From CAWIHS01 sp963836005 (GTDB lineage: Bacteria > Pseudomonadota > Gammaproteobacteria > GRL18): a stretch of 64,000 nt of DNA. A model generated the notes under the pieces. The model had not been told where the DNA came from. It did not search any database and worked only from the letters and a program-made list of their open reading frames with translations. This document shows, in pieces, positions 19,801 through 28,149 of the stretch. The stretch spans positions 650,332-714,331 of the forward strand of contig CAWIHS010000006.1 in assembly GCA_963836005.1 (NCBI GenBank), read 5' to 3'. How positions within the stretch are numbered: position 1 is the first letter of the stretch; each line of letters opens with the position of its first letter. The position numbers and the translations under genes are program-made.

Positions 19801-22539
19801 ATCGTAGGGTAACAGCACCAGCGTCAGTAAAGCGAGCAACAACGGGTGACCCGCGGATCTGGTTGTCAGGTTCAGGTGCAGCAGCCACTCGCGTTCATCC
19901 GGTTTGCGTATCAGTCCGATCGCGGTGGACAGCAACGTGGGCAACACCACCACGGCCGTAATCAGCAGGGTCCAGAACCAGGCCGGCCCCGTGCCAAACA
20001 GCCAGCCGCCCACCAGCAGGGCCAGCAGTGCCGGAGACACCAGGCTGCGTCGAAGGTTGTCGAACAGCTTCCACCTGGACAGCGCGCTGAGCGGATTCGG
20101 TTGCCACTGTGCCTTCGATGCATCCGGCTCATTCGAGCAGGGTGGTCCGGGCACGCGTGGCAGCAACCAGCCGGCCAGCTGCCAGTCGCCGCGTATCCAG
20201 CGGTGTCGCCGACTGGCATCCATCGCGTAACTGGACGGATGCTCTTCGATCAGGTCGACATCGGTCACCAGCGCTGAACGCGCATAGCCGCTTTCGAGCA
20301 GGTCGTGACTCAGAATCAGGTGTTCCGGAAAGCGTCCATCGACGGCCTGACGAAATGCGTCCACATCGTAGATGCCTTTGCCGATGAACGAACCCTCGCC
20401 GAAGATATCCTGGTAGACATCCGATACTTCGCGCGTGTACGGATCGATGCCCGATTCACCCGCAAACAATTTACTGAAGCGTGATTGGTCCGCGCTGGTC
20501 AGGCTGATTGACGCGCGCGGTTGCAGGATCGCGTAGCCTTCGACGATGCGTCCCCTGTCGGCATCGTATACAGGCCGATTCAGTGGATGCGCGAGATTGG
20601 CAACGAGTGTGCGCGCCGCGTCGCGCGGTAGTTGCGTGTCGGTGTCCAGCGTGATCACGTATTTGATCGAACCGAGAATGGAGACGTCGCCGACGATATC
20701 CGAGAAAGCCGATTGTTCCTCTCCGCGCAGCAACGCATTGAATTGTTCCAGCTTGCCGCGCTTACGCTCGTAGCCCATCCACACAAGTTCAACCGGATTC
20801 CACAACCGCGGGCGATGAAACAGATAGAAGATGCACGGACGGTCGTCGCGATATTTTTCGTTCAGTGTTTCGAGCGCCGTGCGTGCGTAGGCAAGGGTTG
20901 TTTCATCATCCGGCAGTGTCTGCTCGGGCGCGTCACGGAAATCCGTCAGCAACGCAAAGAACAGATTCGCATCGCGATTGCCGAGATAACGAATCTCCAG
21001 GGCTTCGAGAAGATCATCGATCTCCCGCGGCCCGCTCAGCAAGGTAGGAACAACCACCATGGTGCGGTGCGCGGAAGGAATCCCCTGCGAATAATCCATG
21101 CGCGGTAACGCGCGCGGCGGCAGCAACAGCGTCACCAGCATGTTCACCAGTGGGACCGCCAGCGCCGAGGCGCCGATGATGCCGAAAAAGGCGAAATACC
21201 AGAAGCGCCAGCCGCCCGGCCCTAAATCGTCAAGCGTGTAAAGCACGGCCGCTGTCAAAAGTAACGTGAGCAGCGCGATGGGGCCGAGGTATAGGAACAA
21301 TCGGAACTGTGGGCTCGCACGTCTGAGCCGTATTCGCCATGGCAAGTGGCAACCGACGATGCGCTCCAGATTCTGCCGTCCGCGATCGATCAGGTAAAAG
21401 CCGACATGCGCCCCGCGGTCATCGGTACTCGATCGATCCGCGGCAGCCTTCGCGAGGCCAATGGCTTTGCGCGCAACTTCCAGCTCATTGAGCGAACCGA
21501 GTCTCGCCACGTCTTCGATGACATGTCGGTAACGGTCGCGGGTGGCGAAATCCTGGCTGGAGTACATACGCGCCGGATCTTCACGCAAGGTCTGTTCGAC
21601 GACACTGAGTGACTCGACATAATCTCGCCAGTTCATTGCGCCGATGAAACGCAGACTGCTAATACTGTTTGCGATGGATATCTGGTTGGTCGCGGCCGTG
21701 CGCGCGGCCGCTGCCGATAACTGCGTTGCGGTCACACCCTGTTCAAACAGTTTGTGTTCGACCCAGGTTTGCACGAACGCCATTGCAGGCCCCTGGGCCT
21801 GTAGCCTTGCATAAAACTCTTCCACGAACGGTGCGGTCAGCGGGACATCGGCGTTGGCGAACTTGGCCAGCAACTGGATGAGCTGGTTCGGTTCCTTTTC
21901 GGCCGTCATCAGCATGCGATCCGCCCAGGTGATGGCTGCGTCGCGCTCTTCGCGCCGACGGGCGATACGCACTGCAACGCGGCGCAGGTTTTCCAGCAGC
22001 GCCAGCTGCAGCATTATCGGGAATGCCCAGAGTTCACCCAGCTTTAAAGGTTCAATGCTCTGGTAAGCAGCGACGAACTGGGTGGCATTGTCGCTATCGA
22101 GACGGCCGTCCATGTGGGAGATCAATTCCAGCGCGAGACCGTAGATGCGGGGGAAACCAGCCGACGGGCCTTCTGCCAGTCGCGGCAGCTGCCGACTGTA
22201 GCCGCGCGGCAGATGCCGCTGCGCCAGCGTGATCTGTTGCTCGATCAGATAAAAATTATCGAGCAGCCAGGCCTCCGCAGGCACAATGCGCTGTCCCGGT
22301 GAGGTCGCGGCGGTGACGACGTCATACGCTGCCTGCAGCACACGCGCATTGTCTGCCAGCCGTGGCAGCAACCTGTCCGGTGGCGGACGTGGATCGATTT
22401 TATGCCGGCTGGCCAGGGTTACCGCATGATGCTTCAGTTGCTCGATGCTGAACAGTTCAGCCCGCAACAACTCTGTATCCTGGTCGTTGCGCAACCAGTT
22501 TCGTGCGCGTGCCGAAAAGCCGAACTTTTTGATGATCAT
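13825..22539 (-). CDS. ndvB: Cyclic beta-1,2-glucan synthase (NdvB/ChvB/Cgs type)
   Basis: This inner-membrane enzyme makes and cyclises beta-1,2-glucan from UDP-glucose. The 2904-residue length is close to Brucella Cgs and Agrobacterium ChvB. Membrane helices lie near residues 414-436, 445-474, 832-875, 895-920 and 958-1003. Between them is a GT84 glycosyltransferase domain with TLDTDTQLPRD (630-640), LSHDLLESG (743-751) and the RHRWIRGDWQL motif (778-788). A glycoamylase-like domain follows (about 1040-1560, with WSGSMFEYLMPQL and YGRQRAVPWGISESCYNATD). The last 1300 residues are two GT36/GH94-type modules, the C-terminal one carrying GCGDWNDGMN (2572-2581) and the region GAPPHTGRGGWTWYTGAAGW, as in GH94 phosphorylases that set chain length. 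AGGAGA precedes the ATG, which overlaps the stop of a small upstream gene. No NdvA/ChvA exporter is in the window. Base composition is far more GC-rich than both flanks. Confidence 0.95.
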   Translation of the reverse strand: MIIKKFGFSARARNWLRNDQDTELLRAELFSIEQLKHHAVTLASRHKIDPRPPPDRLLPRLADNARVLQAAYDVVTAATSPGQRIVPAEAWLLDNFYLIEQQITLAQRHLPRGYSRQLPRLAEGPSAGFPRIYGLALELISHMDGRLDSDNATQFVAAYQSIEPLKLGELWAFPIMLQLALLENLRRVAVRIARRREERDAAITWADRMLMTAEKEPNQLIQLLAKFANADVPLTAPFVEEFYARLQAQGPAMAFVQTWVEHKLFEQGVTATQLSAAAARTAATNQISIANSISSLRFIGAMNWRDYVESLSVVEQTLREDPARMYSSQDFATRDRYRHVIEDVARLGSLNELEVARKAIGLAKAAADRSSTDDRGAHVGFYLIDRGRQNLERIVGCHLPWRIRLRRASPQFRLFLYLGPIALLTLLLTAAVLYTLDDLGPGGWRFWYFAFFGIIGASALAVPLVNMLVTLLLPPRALPRMDYSQGIPSAHRTMVVVPTLLSGPREIDDLLEALEIRYLGNRDANLFFALLTDFRDAPEQTLPDDETTLAYARTALETLNEKYRDDRPCIFYLFHRPRLWNPVELVWMGYERKRGKLEQFNALLRGEEQSAFSDIVGDVSILGSIKYVITLDTDTQLPRDAARTLVANLAHPLNRPVYDADRGRIVEGYAILQPRASISLTSADQSRFSKLFAGESGIDPYTREVSDVYQDIFGEGSFIGKGIYDVDAFRQAVDGRFPEHLILSHDLLESGYARSALVTDVDLIEEHPSSYAMDASRRHRWIRGDWQLAGWLLPRVPGPPCSNEPDASKAQWQPNPLSALSRWKLFDNLRRSLVSPALLALLVGGWLFGTGPAWFWTLLITAVVVLPTLLSTAIGLIRKPDEREWLLHLNLTTRSAGHPLLLALLTLVLLPYDALICLDAIMRSGVRMLFTRHGLMLWQLRSYASRNARSTLLDFFREMWIAPVVALALGFTLWQTSSTMEWLLCAPVLLLWLVSPVVGWWISLPLTSPVADLSAYQRLFLRTSARRTWRFFTDFVGPQDNWLPPDNFQEYPAPVIASRTSPTNIGMALLSDLAAYDFGYICAGELLRLVENTLATMEKLERYRGHFYNWYDTHTLKPLSPQYVSSVDSGNLAGSLLTLQAGLTELKHQPVLSSNAFQGLQDTLQVLVEHLPASPTPELAKQIEFLQHTLHSFTQPELTSAAQPPTLTAADKMLDQIHRTDGTMVEWLPADIDIDGELYYWAQAFDRQASAIRADLRLLVPQSDLRPRSFSNIPTLAELAKERSAGTAKAAGSSFKDAVERLKTIDDLVARCHELALMDFEFLYDKSRSLLTIGYDVGERRRDPACYDLLASEARLASYLLIAQGQVPQKHWFSLGRLLTSHHGHVSLISWSGSMFEYLMPQLIMPSFDNTLLEQICKAAVSRQIEYGRQRAVPWGISESCYNATDMHQVYQYRAFGVPGMGLKRGLGDDLVIAPYASALALTVMPLPACVNLQTLADNGFLGNYGFYEAVDYTPSRVPRGKHHAIVRVFMAHHQGMSMLAFAHALLNQPMQRRFMSDPLARATELLLQERVPKQGASLHPHAAEVSANAHPAATKSGEIMRVFTDPNTPVPEAHLMSNGRYHVMATHAGGGYSRWCELAVTRWREDTTSDGWGTFIYLRDRDNGRYWSSAYQPTLQQADHYEAIFVQARAEYRRRDHAIEAHTEISVSPEDDVEIRRVTLTNLSSRTRHIEVTSYAEVVLAPLNTDLAHRSFSNLFVQTEILHERQSILCTRRPRTSGEQVPWMFHLLAAPEAVADESSYETDRARFIGRGRTALNPLMLDNSGGPSTLSNTDGSVLDPIVAIRRTISLSADESAIVQIISGVADTREAALAVLDKYCDRHFVERAFEMAWFQSQEVLRHLNASEADAQVYGRLAGSVIYANALRRATPSVIARNKIGQSGLWSFAVSGDLPIVLIRIGNMDRIDLVKQMLQAHAYWRMKGLRSDLVIVNEDFSGYRAVLHDQIMGLINAGPEAQIIDKPGGVFVRRAEELSEEDRVLFQSVARVVFTDSAETLVEQVERRAPAERMPEPLQPLLQAETELAQPLALRDRIFSNGLGGFTPDGREYVVTLEAGQNTPAPWVNVIASPYIGTVVSESGSAYTWVENAHEFRLTPFQNDTLSDVSGEALYIRDEETGTFWSPTTLPARGKSGYVCRHGFGYSVFEHQEAGIASELYTYVSMDAPMKFAVIKLRNHSGRTRQLSLTGYWELVLGEWRHSNLMHIVTETDPHSGALFARNPYGRECAGRIVFAHVSNEGVSEPERTLTGNRAEFIGRNGTLASPAAMRREHLSGRAGAGLDPCAAIQTKIELADGQEREIVFVFGAARNTDEAQHFIRQYGGPTGARQVLEGVWEYWNHTLGAVQVETPDRALDVLANGWLLYQTLSCRLWGRSGYYQSGGAYGFRDQLQDTMALIHATPWLAREQLVRCAERQFLQGDVQHWWHPPNGQGVRTHFSDDYLWLPYAACRYVLATGDTGVLDESVHFLEGRGLNPEEEAYYDQPQRSAEAASLYEHCVRAIKHGLRFGAHELPLMGCGDWNDGMNLVGRDGKGESVWLAWFLFENLQLFAGLARDRGDAAFADVCAEQATLLRNNIEVNAWDGAWYRRAYFDDGKPLGSATNDECQIDSISQSWAVISGGGDPLRARQAMTAVDKRLVRRDAQLIQLLDPPFDKSDLEPGYIKGYVPGVRENGGQYTHAAIWATTAFAMLGDKERAWELFAMLNPINHGSQPEQIECYKVEPYVMCADIYGAPPHTGRGGWTWYTGAAGWMYRLSVETLLGLQLETDRLRLTPCVPTDWQAYKIHYRYRETVYHINVRRIDEDTEHAVRVMLDGTVVDGASVDGAGRPQGLIPLVDDHREHYVEVELS

Positions 22540-22736
22540 GACATTCTCCTCGCCTGTACTTCGATAATCAGCGCAGCGTCGAGCGGATGAGCGGTGACTA
22601 TCGAAAACTCATACCACAAACATTCAACACCATCTGCCTTCATATCCTTAACTGTGGTTATGATGATCTCGATCGTTCCAGGTATGCGGCCAGATTTAAG
22701 GAGCACGAAATCCCCCAGCCATAATCTTTGAACCAT
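22536..22736 (-). CDS. Small DUF2158/YodC-like protein coupled to the glucan synthase
   Basis: The 66-residue frame contains LGDFVLLKSGRIPGTIEIII and VECLWYEFSI. This resembles the small beta-barrel YodC/DUF2158 proteins (GDVVxLKSGGPxMTV ... CxWF). The C-terminal tail (VTAHPLDAALIIEVQARRMS) is an extension. Its stop overlaps the glucan synthase start as ATGA, which implies translational coupling. The GC-rich composition matches the synthase. The start is uncertain: ATG 22736 has only a weak AGG in front. The role is unknown. It may regulate or accompany the synthase (inference). Confidence 0.55.
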   Translation of the reverse strand: MVQRLWLGDFVLLKSGRIPGTIEIIITTVKDMKADGVECLWYEFSIVTAHPLDAALIIEVQARRMS

Positions 22737-22859
22737 CCTGGCATTCTAACATTTGTTTATCCATCTGAAAGCCAACGCCGAGTTAAGCGGCGACCAGTAT
22801 GGAGCGCCGTTTGCGCAACAATGGCGAAGCCATGCGCAATAAGGCGCGGAGTGCTGGGC

Positions 22860-23404
22860 GTCCGAGTGAGCGTAAGCGGAACGGCGTGAACGCATTGTGT
22901 ACGCCCGACATGGGCATTGATCAATGAGGTGAAAGTCCTCTGTAGGAAGATCACGGTCATCACCCTTAGTTATTTAAGGAATATTATGACCATAACCACT
23001 AGCGAAAGGCAAGCGCCAATCCGTGAGGAACGGTGTGAAGGAAGCCCGGAGCAAAACTGCGAGCTGATGAACAAAAACATCATATGAGGTTTAGCCTGAA
23101 GGTGAGTTGGCGCAAGAAAACGTAACCGGGTGATCTGACGGGTAGAGTAAATGATGCAGTTGTGCAGGGAAAATCAATGTTATTATTCGGGGTGCTCTGC
23201 TTATATCCGCGGTATGGAGGATTCTTATCTCTTTTCCAGTGAGGCCAATGGATGACCAAGCCTTGGCCTATAGGGTGCTATCCTCTATATGCTGTCTACG
23301 AAAAAACACCCATCAGATAGCCTCTGATTATCCAATCCAGTAGCGCCTTATGGATCAATCTATAGGGTGATTAAGCAGAAATCAGCATAGGCCATAGTAG
23401 CCAA
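22860..23404 (+). ncRNA. Group II intron, 5' ribozyme domains
   Basis: The stretch has segments conserved in bacterial group II introns with LtrA-type reverse transcriptases: GGTGAAAGTCCTCTGTAGGA, ACGGTCATCACCC, AAGGAATATTATGACC, AGCCCGGAGCAAAACTGCGA and CATATGAGG. It leads directly into a reverse-transcriptase reading frame at 23405. The exact 5' boundary is not resolved, and there is no domain V/VI downstream, so the intron is incomplete. Confidence 0.7.
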
Positions 23405-23610
23405 ATGCTCACATCATCAAACCTCAGAAAGGCCTGGAAGCGTGTAAAAGCGAATAAAGGCAAACCGGGAATTGATGGTGTCAGCATTGAAGACTTCCCA
23501 GAGTATCTAAAAATACATTGGGAACGTCTTCAACAACAATTGCGTGAAGAAACTTACCAGCCAGCCCCGGTTCGACGGAACCGTATTCCAAAACCGGATG
23601 GTGGATTGAC
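23405..23610 (+). pseudogene. Group II intron reverse transcriptase/maturase, N-terminal fragment
   Basis: The frame NLRKAWKRVKANKGKPGIDG, VSIEDFPEYLKIHWERLQQQ and YQPAPVRRNRIPKPDGG is the start of LtrA-like reverse transcriptases. Homology stops after PDGG at about 23605. The remaining codons of the open frame come from unrelated sequence that runs into a family B element fragment. The polymerase core with YADD is missing. Confidence 0.85.
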
Positions 23611-23678
23611 TCAAACTAACCACCCTCCGGAAAAATCGGGGCGATTCAAGCAACTCGTGGGCCACCGAATCGGGATGA

Positions 23679-23768
23679 CCACCCTACGGGTGAGTTCAAA
23701 ATGTTCTGGAAAGTCTTGAAGATTCAGTGTATTAGACGCTCGCAGTAGGTTTAACTGATTTTTTTAGG
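23679..23768 (+). repeat. Right 90 bp of family B element
   Basis: Nearly identical to 3519-3608, including the terminal AACTGATTTTTTTAGG. The left half is absent, so this is a truncated copy or a recombination joint next to the broken group II intron. Confidence 0.85.
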
Positions 23769-24396
23769 TTAAAGCCAGGGCATGCCAAATGATGATGTGG
23801 GTGAGCAATCTATCCCTGAATATGAATTCAATCAATGTGTTTCCTGGTGAGTGTTTCAATACATACCCCCTTAAAACATCAAAATGTAACCATTTTAGAT
23901 TTATAGATTGAAAAGTGCCATTGAATTGCCTATCCTTACTTCATTTAAGGCAGAGGAAATGAATAGAAGAATAGCGATTCTTACTTTTTGTTTTCAGGGT
24001 GACGTAGAGCCTTGTGTGGCTCCAGGGTCAAGACTCACTGCTGAAGGCAATGAGGTCGATTTTACAATGAAATAAACATAGATACCCAATAAATTTAAGG
24101 TATAAAAGGGGTCGGTGACAAATGATAATCAATTTCAGGTAATAGGGGACAGGCTATATCTGAATCATCTATGTGCAATGACGTAGCTTCGAAGTTATGG
24201 CCAGACTAATGTTTGTGATTCAAACAGAGCAAGTTAGCAGCTGACTCTCTGGACTGATCGGAATTGAGCAAATTAGAGTTTGGAAAAATATATTAGTCCA
24301 GAGTAAAATTACCGAGCGAAAAAATCACCGAGTGAAAAAATCACCAAAGTTAATGCTGATAACACAGAGTTATATCTTTAAATAGGAGGAAACAAC
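23769..24396. other. Degraded intergenic region
   Basis: Contains the second copy of the 37-bp repeat (23901-23938) and two imperfect 20-bp repeats around 24305-24345 (ACCGAGCGAAAAAATC, ACCGAGTGAAAAAATC). No gene is recognisable. Confidence 0.45.
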
Positions 24397-25224
24397 ATGA
24401 ATATAAATTTTAAGTTCGCAACTACTGGACTCGCCATGGCTGTATTTGCAGTGAGTACCGGTGTCACCATGGCAGGCAAAGATGATGCAAACTACTGCAT
24501 GGATGTGGTCATCGAGCCGTTTCACATGCAGCCTGATATGCCTGCTGATGAGTCGTGCACGGTGAGAGACTATATGGGAGGTGAGCTCCAGGAAGAATTC
24601 TACCCCTTCACCGAAGAAGAGCATCTTTTCAACTGTGAAGTCTTTGGACCACTGACAACATTACCGACCGGCGTCCAGGTACCGTCTGCTGTTGTCAGCC
24701 AGGGTAATATCGTCGGCACCATTGGCGGCCATGCATTTGAGGCTACATTGGCGTGCGCAAGTCTGACCAACTGGTACCAGGATTCCTGCACGGATCCCAC
24801 AAATCCACTAACTTGCAGCTTCAAGATGGCTCAGCCCTTCATCGCCACACATCCAAGAGTCACCGAAGTCTCGATCTTTGACGGCGTAATCAGCGTCGAC
24901 AAAGGCAGGAGGACGAAGGAGGTACCGATCGTGATGGCGACCCGTGCTGCGGGCATCACCCATCTGGAAGATCTGCAAGATCCGGAGGGGCCCACAGTCG
25001 GTGCTTCGATTACCCACAGTTTGCTGGGAATGGTTTCTTACAACAAAGGCAATGATAACAATGCCAGGGTGTTAAGTGGCAGTGTCGATTTGTTGCTGCA
25101 GGGGCACATATTTTCACCTCAACCCGTCGGTGAAGACCCGGGCGCAGCTGTGATCAAGGGCAGCATCTGCAGCGAGGACCTTTACAAGCAGCTGAATCGC
25201 GGCGGCAGGCATCATGATGATTAA
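24397..25224 (+). CDS. Secreted protein of unknown function
   Basis: The 275-residue product has a signal peptide (residues 1-26, ending GVTMAG). It is preceded by an excellent ribosome site, AGGAGG, eight bases before the ATG. The mature part contains scattered cysteines (about seven) and Gly/Val/Thr-rich beta-prone stretches, for example GNIVGTIGGHAFEATLACAS and VTEVSIFDGVISVDKG. I recognise no family or catalytic motif. The His/Asp tail RHHDD may bind metal (inference). A strong terminator follows, so it is monocistronic. Confidence 0.8.
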   Translation: MNINFKFATTGLAMAVFAVSTGVTMAGKDDANYCMDVVIEPFHMQPDMPADESCTVRDYMGGELQEEFYPFTEEEHLFNCEVFGPLTTLPTGVQVPSAVVSQGNIVGTIGGHAFEATLACASLTNWYQDSCTDPTNPLTCSFKMAQPFIATHPRVTEVSIFDGVISVDKGRRTKEVPIVMATRAAGITHLEDLQDPEGPTVGASITHSLLGMVSYNKGNDNNARVLSGSVDLLLQGHIFSPQPVGEDPGAAVIKGSICSEDLYKQLNRGGRHHDD

Positions 25225-25287
25225 GCAAGGAGAGTATTAAGTAAATAGTATGATGCCCGAATGTTTTGAAAGGTGATCATGACGACA

Positions 25288-25312
25288 ACGGCGGCTTCGG
25301 CCGCCGTTTTTA
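25288..25312 (+). terminator. Rho-independent terminator
   Basis: Perfect stem ACGGCGGC / GCCGCCGT on a TTCG loop followed by a T-run, 64 bp after the stop of the secreted-protein gene. Confidence 0.93.
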
Positions 25313-25454
25313 TTGAGAAGTGATAATATGAAATCCTCAGGAAAATCCCGTATTAAGAAAGCCGCTTACAGGTATGTTTCGATGTTGACGTACCCTACTA
25401 TACTATAGAGCGATAATGCTTTGACCCGAATAATAGAGGTTCAATTATTATGCA

Positions 25455-26219
25455 ATGGCTAGTACTTTTTCTATCCAATCTTTTCATACATTACTAGCCG
25501 ATGAACTGCGTTTTATCCCCAGAGCCTGGCTGGGCGTGTTAGATTACAGTTTTAAGCAATCACCCCGCATGGGTGCTTTGCCTGATGGCAGTGATTTTCC
25601 CAAGATTGAATTTGATGCATTGTTATTGATCGCCGGTATTGGCTTAACCACGGCGTATGATCGCTTTTATCTTGACCTGTCCTATCAGGATTCTTCTGAG
25701 GAAGAAGACAGTTTTTCCGCTGCAAACTATGTCGAAAAATTTAACGGGGATCGCCGAGATTATTCCGCCACGCTAGGTATGAGAATACTGGATAACCGCG
25801 GTAATGTGTATTTTGGTTATAAAAATGGGAAAACAACCGGCAGTGGCGAAGCGGGAACTCAATTTACCTTTGAAGAATCGGGCTTTTTTATTGGCGCCAG
25901 TTATGGCGGGCTCATTGCCGACAAGGGCTTTTTAGCTATCAATCTTGCCTATGCCGATTTGGATGGACATTTGAAAGAAGTGCCAGGACCTCGCTATCCT
26001 CCCGGACTGTATATGGATGCGGACAGTGACGCCAGTGGATTAAGCTATGGCATTTCCTGGAATGGTAAATTTTCAGCAAAAATGGGTTATTCCATTGCCC
26101 TGGATGCCCATCAATACGACTTTGAAAATTTAAAGGATAGCTCGGCCACCAAACCCTTACCTGAACAAGTAGAAGAGACGATGTATACCGGTAAACTATC
26201 CATGTCTTACCGTTTTTAA
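25455..26219 (+). CDS. Outer-membrane beta-barrel-like protein, signal peptide possibly out of frame
   Basis: The 254-residue frame has alternating amphipathic strands (YDRFYLDLSYQD, RGNVYFGYKNGKT, FLAINLAYADLDG, GKLSMSYRF) and ends in phenylalanine, the usual C-terminal signature of outer-membrane barrels. Its own N-terminus (MASTFSIQSFHTLLADE) is a poor signal peptide. An ATG five bases upstream, in another frame, encodes MQWLVLFLSNLFIHY, which would be a good one and has the better-placed AGAGG. A single-base shift near 25490 would join it to LADELRF. The gene may therefore be frameshifted or contain a sequence error. The function is unknown. Confidence 0.65.
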   Translation: MASTFSIQSFHTLLADELRFIPRAWLGVLDYSFKQSPRMGALPDGSDFPKIEFDALLLIAGIGLTTAYDRFYLDLSYQDSSEEEDSFSAANYVEKFNGDRRDYSATLGMRILDNRGNVYFGYKNGKTTGSGEAGTQFTFEESGFFIGASYGGLIADKGFLAINLAYADLDGHLKEVPGPRYPPGLYMDADSDASGLSYGISWNGKFSAKMGYSIALDAHQYDFENLKDSSATKPLPEQVEETMYTGKLSMSYRF

Positions 26220-26767
26220 CTCAACCCGATACCACCCGCTATCATAACCATGCTATAATCGCGCAGTCAGCTAACAGCGGTTAAACCCTGCAAACATCCC
26301 CATTTCCCCTAATTAATTAAATTATCGATTTTTGATAGGCTAAAAGTCGATATGTCTTTATAGAAATCCAGCTGATGAGCTCAGTTATGTTCAATATTTG
26401 ATTGCACAAGCATGGATCTTTTTTAATCCTTTTGCACTAAAAGTGCACATGATTTTTTAGGAATAAAATAATATTTCTTTAATAATCAATAAGATATAAG
26501 TTGGCATAGTGTTTGTATAATTTTTATATCAAGTACGCAATACAGGGAAAAGGAATGCTGAACGAATCGTTTTAAATAGCAGGTAGTTGATACCTAAGAA
26601 ACAGGCAGTGTATGAGTAGTTCCCTTCATATCATCAAACTGTTAAAAACATCCAGTGTACCTGGTGTCGGCGTCTATTAGGTAATTTCATTTATAAAATT
26701 TGAGGGAAAGGCTTGCCACTGATCCGTCATCACAATGGCATGCTTTATAATCGGAGTGGTATATACC
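26220..26767. other. Intergenic, no gene recognised
   Basis: AT-rich, with stops in all frames and no clear hairpin. The last part presumably contains the promoter of the START-domain gene. Confidence 0.4.
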
Positions 26768-27541
26768 ATGCAACTCATTTTCAAATTTTATTTGCTGCTC
26801 CATTTATTATTAGTGTCAGCGCACATATTTGCGGACGAAGAAAACGAGAATGCTTATCGGAAACTGGATAAGGATGGGATCCAGGTGTATGTCTTCAAGA
26901 CCAGGGATTCAGACTTTGCCACATTTAAAGCGGTGACTGTGATTAATGCCTCTCTGGACAGCATTTTGGCAGTCATGCTGGATAATAGCGCTTACACGGA
27001 CTGGATCCAAAACTGTAAACAATCGTTGGTGATAGAACAGATCGATTTTTATGAACGTTATCATTATCAGGTGATCGATATCCCTTTTCCTTTTGACGAT
27101 CGGGATATTATGATGCATTCTACGTTGACACAGGATCGCTTAGATCAATCCTTGACGATCACAACATCCGCCGTTACAGACTTTTGTCATGAACGGGCGT
27201 CTGCACAATGTAAAAAGATCAAACAATCAGCGCTTGTCAGGATCCATAACTCCACCGGCACCCATAAACTGGAGCCGGGTGAGAATGGCGTGAAGATCAC
27301 CTGGGTTCAGCATACCGATCCCGCAGGGGAACTGCCCAGTTGGCTGGTTAATCAGTTAGTGGTTGATATTCCCTATAAGACACTGAACAATCTAACCCGG
27401 AAAGTAAAAGAAGAGAAATATCATTATGCGAAGATAATTTACGACCACAAGGGTGAAGTGGTTGCACTGAATATGCCAACGAAAAAGCAATGGAGACCTT
27501 CATCGTTGGTTAAAGAGCTTGCTCCCTATACTACGTTTTAG
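26768..27541 (+). CDS. START-domain (lipid-binding superfamily) exported protein
   Basis: I use the internal ATG at 26768, because MQLIFKFYLLLHLLLVSAHI-FAD is a normal signal peptide, rather than the first in-frame ATG at 26735. The mature protein of about 235 residues has the START helix-grip pattern: FATFKAVTVINASLDSILAV, DWIQNCKQSLVIEQ, YHYQVIDIPFPFDDRDIMM, GVKITWVQHTDPAGELPSWL and a C-terminal amphipathic helix. Bacterial members bind hydrophobic ligands in a deep pocket. The ligand is unknown. Two cysteines in DFCHERASAQC could form a disulphide in the periplasm. The small secreted gene 140 bp downstream may be cotranscribed. Confidence 0.8.
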   Translation: MQLIFKFYLLLHLLLVSAHIFADEENENAYRKLDKDGIQVYVFKTRDSDFATFKAVTVINASLDSILAVMLDNSAYTDWIQNCKQSLVIEQIDFYERYHYQVIDIPFPFDDRDIMMHSTLTQDRLDQSLTITTSAVTDFCHERASAQCKKIKQSALVRIHNSTGTHKLEPGENGVKITWVQHTDPAGELPSWLVNQLVVDIPYKTLNNLTRKVKEEKYHYAKIIYDHKGEVVALNMPTKKQWRPSSLVKELAPYTTF

Positions 27542-27680
27542 TCAACGATTAATTTGCACCTGTAGGTGTAAGTGAACCAGCCGCTTTGACTTTACAAAAA
27601 CACATAATATATTTTTATATAAGTTGCATCCCTAAGGAAAATAAACTATTTTTTTAGAATTATCATGAAAGGAAACCTCT

Positions 27681-27965
27681 ATGTTATACAAGATTTTAAT
27701 CTCTATGTTTTTATACGGTTTTATAAATAACTCTGTTGCTGCCGAAACCGTTTATAGTCAGATTGATGAGCGTCTGCTGCTTGAACCCGATACCTTGCAG
27801 GTGAAGCAGGAAGCCGCTGGCAAAGTGATTATCTATGACCGCGTTAGAGAGCAAACTATCGCTAAGGCACTGGATAAAAACTTTGACCGCATTCAGCATA
27901 TGATGTTTATTAATTCGGTGAAAGAAAAGGATAATGGAGAGTTAGAAGCAGATGATGATTGTTGA
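27681..27965 (+). CDS. Small secreted hypothetical protein
   Basis: The 94-residue product has a signal peptide (residues 1-20, ending NSVAAET). A short charged mature part (SQIDERLLLEPDTLQV to the acidic tail EADDDC) follows, with a single C-terminal cysteine. AAAGGAAA precedes the ATG. No family is recognised. Confidence 0.65.
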   Translation: MLYKILISMFLYGFINNSVAAETVYSQIDERLLLEPDTLQVKQEAAGKVIIYDRVREQTIAKALDKNFDRIQHMMFINSVKEKDNGELEADDDC

Positions 27966-28008
27966 TTGAACGGCCTATAAAGTGGACCCTACTGTCAAGA
28001 TAACTCAA

Positions 28009-28149
28009 TTAAAAAATAAGATATAAAATATCCATCATTGTTTCTGCTATCATGCAGCCACACCATTCGCACTTAATGGGTTCCTTCTCGATACGATGCC
28101 TGCGTCTAAATCTGCGTGCTCTTATGGCACCCTTTGTCCTGCATCTCAT
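28009..28149 (-). CDS. Possible small Arg-rich Cys-motif protein (46 aa)
   Basis: The complement encodes MRCRTKGAIRARRFRRRHRI, followed by EKEPIKCEWCGCM and a hydrophobic tail. GGAG lies eight bases before the ATG. The basic stretch and CxxCxC group suggest nucleic-acid or metal binding, but no family is recognised. It could be a chance frame. Confidence 0.35.
   Translation of the reverse strand: MRCRTKGAIRARRFRRRHRIEKEPIKCEWCGCMIAETMMDILYLIF

Noticed and set aside
14083..22302. Long + strand open frames opposite the glucan synthase, up to 440 codons
   Set aside because: They are antisense shadows caused by high GC codon bias; the minus-strand frame shows recognisable domains end to end.
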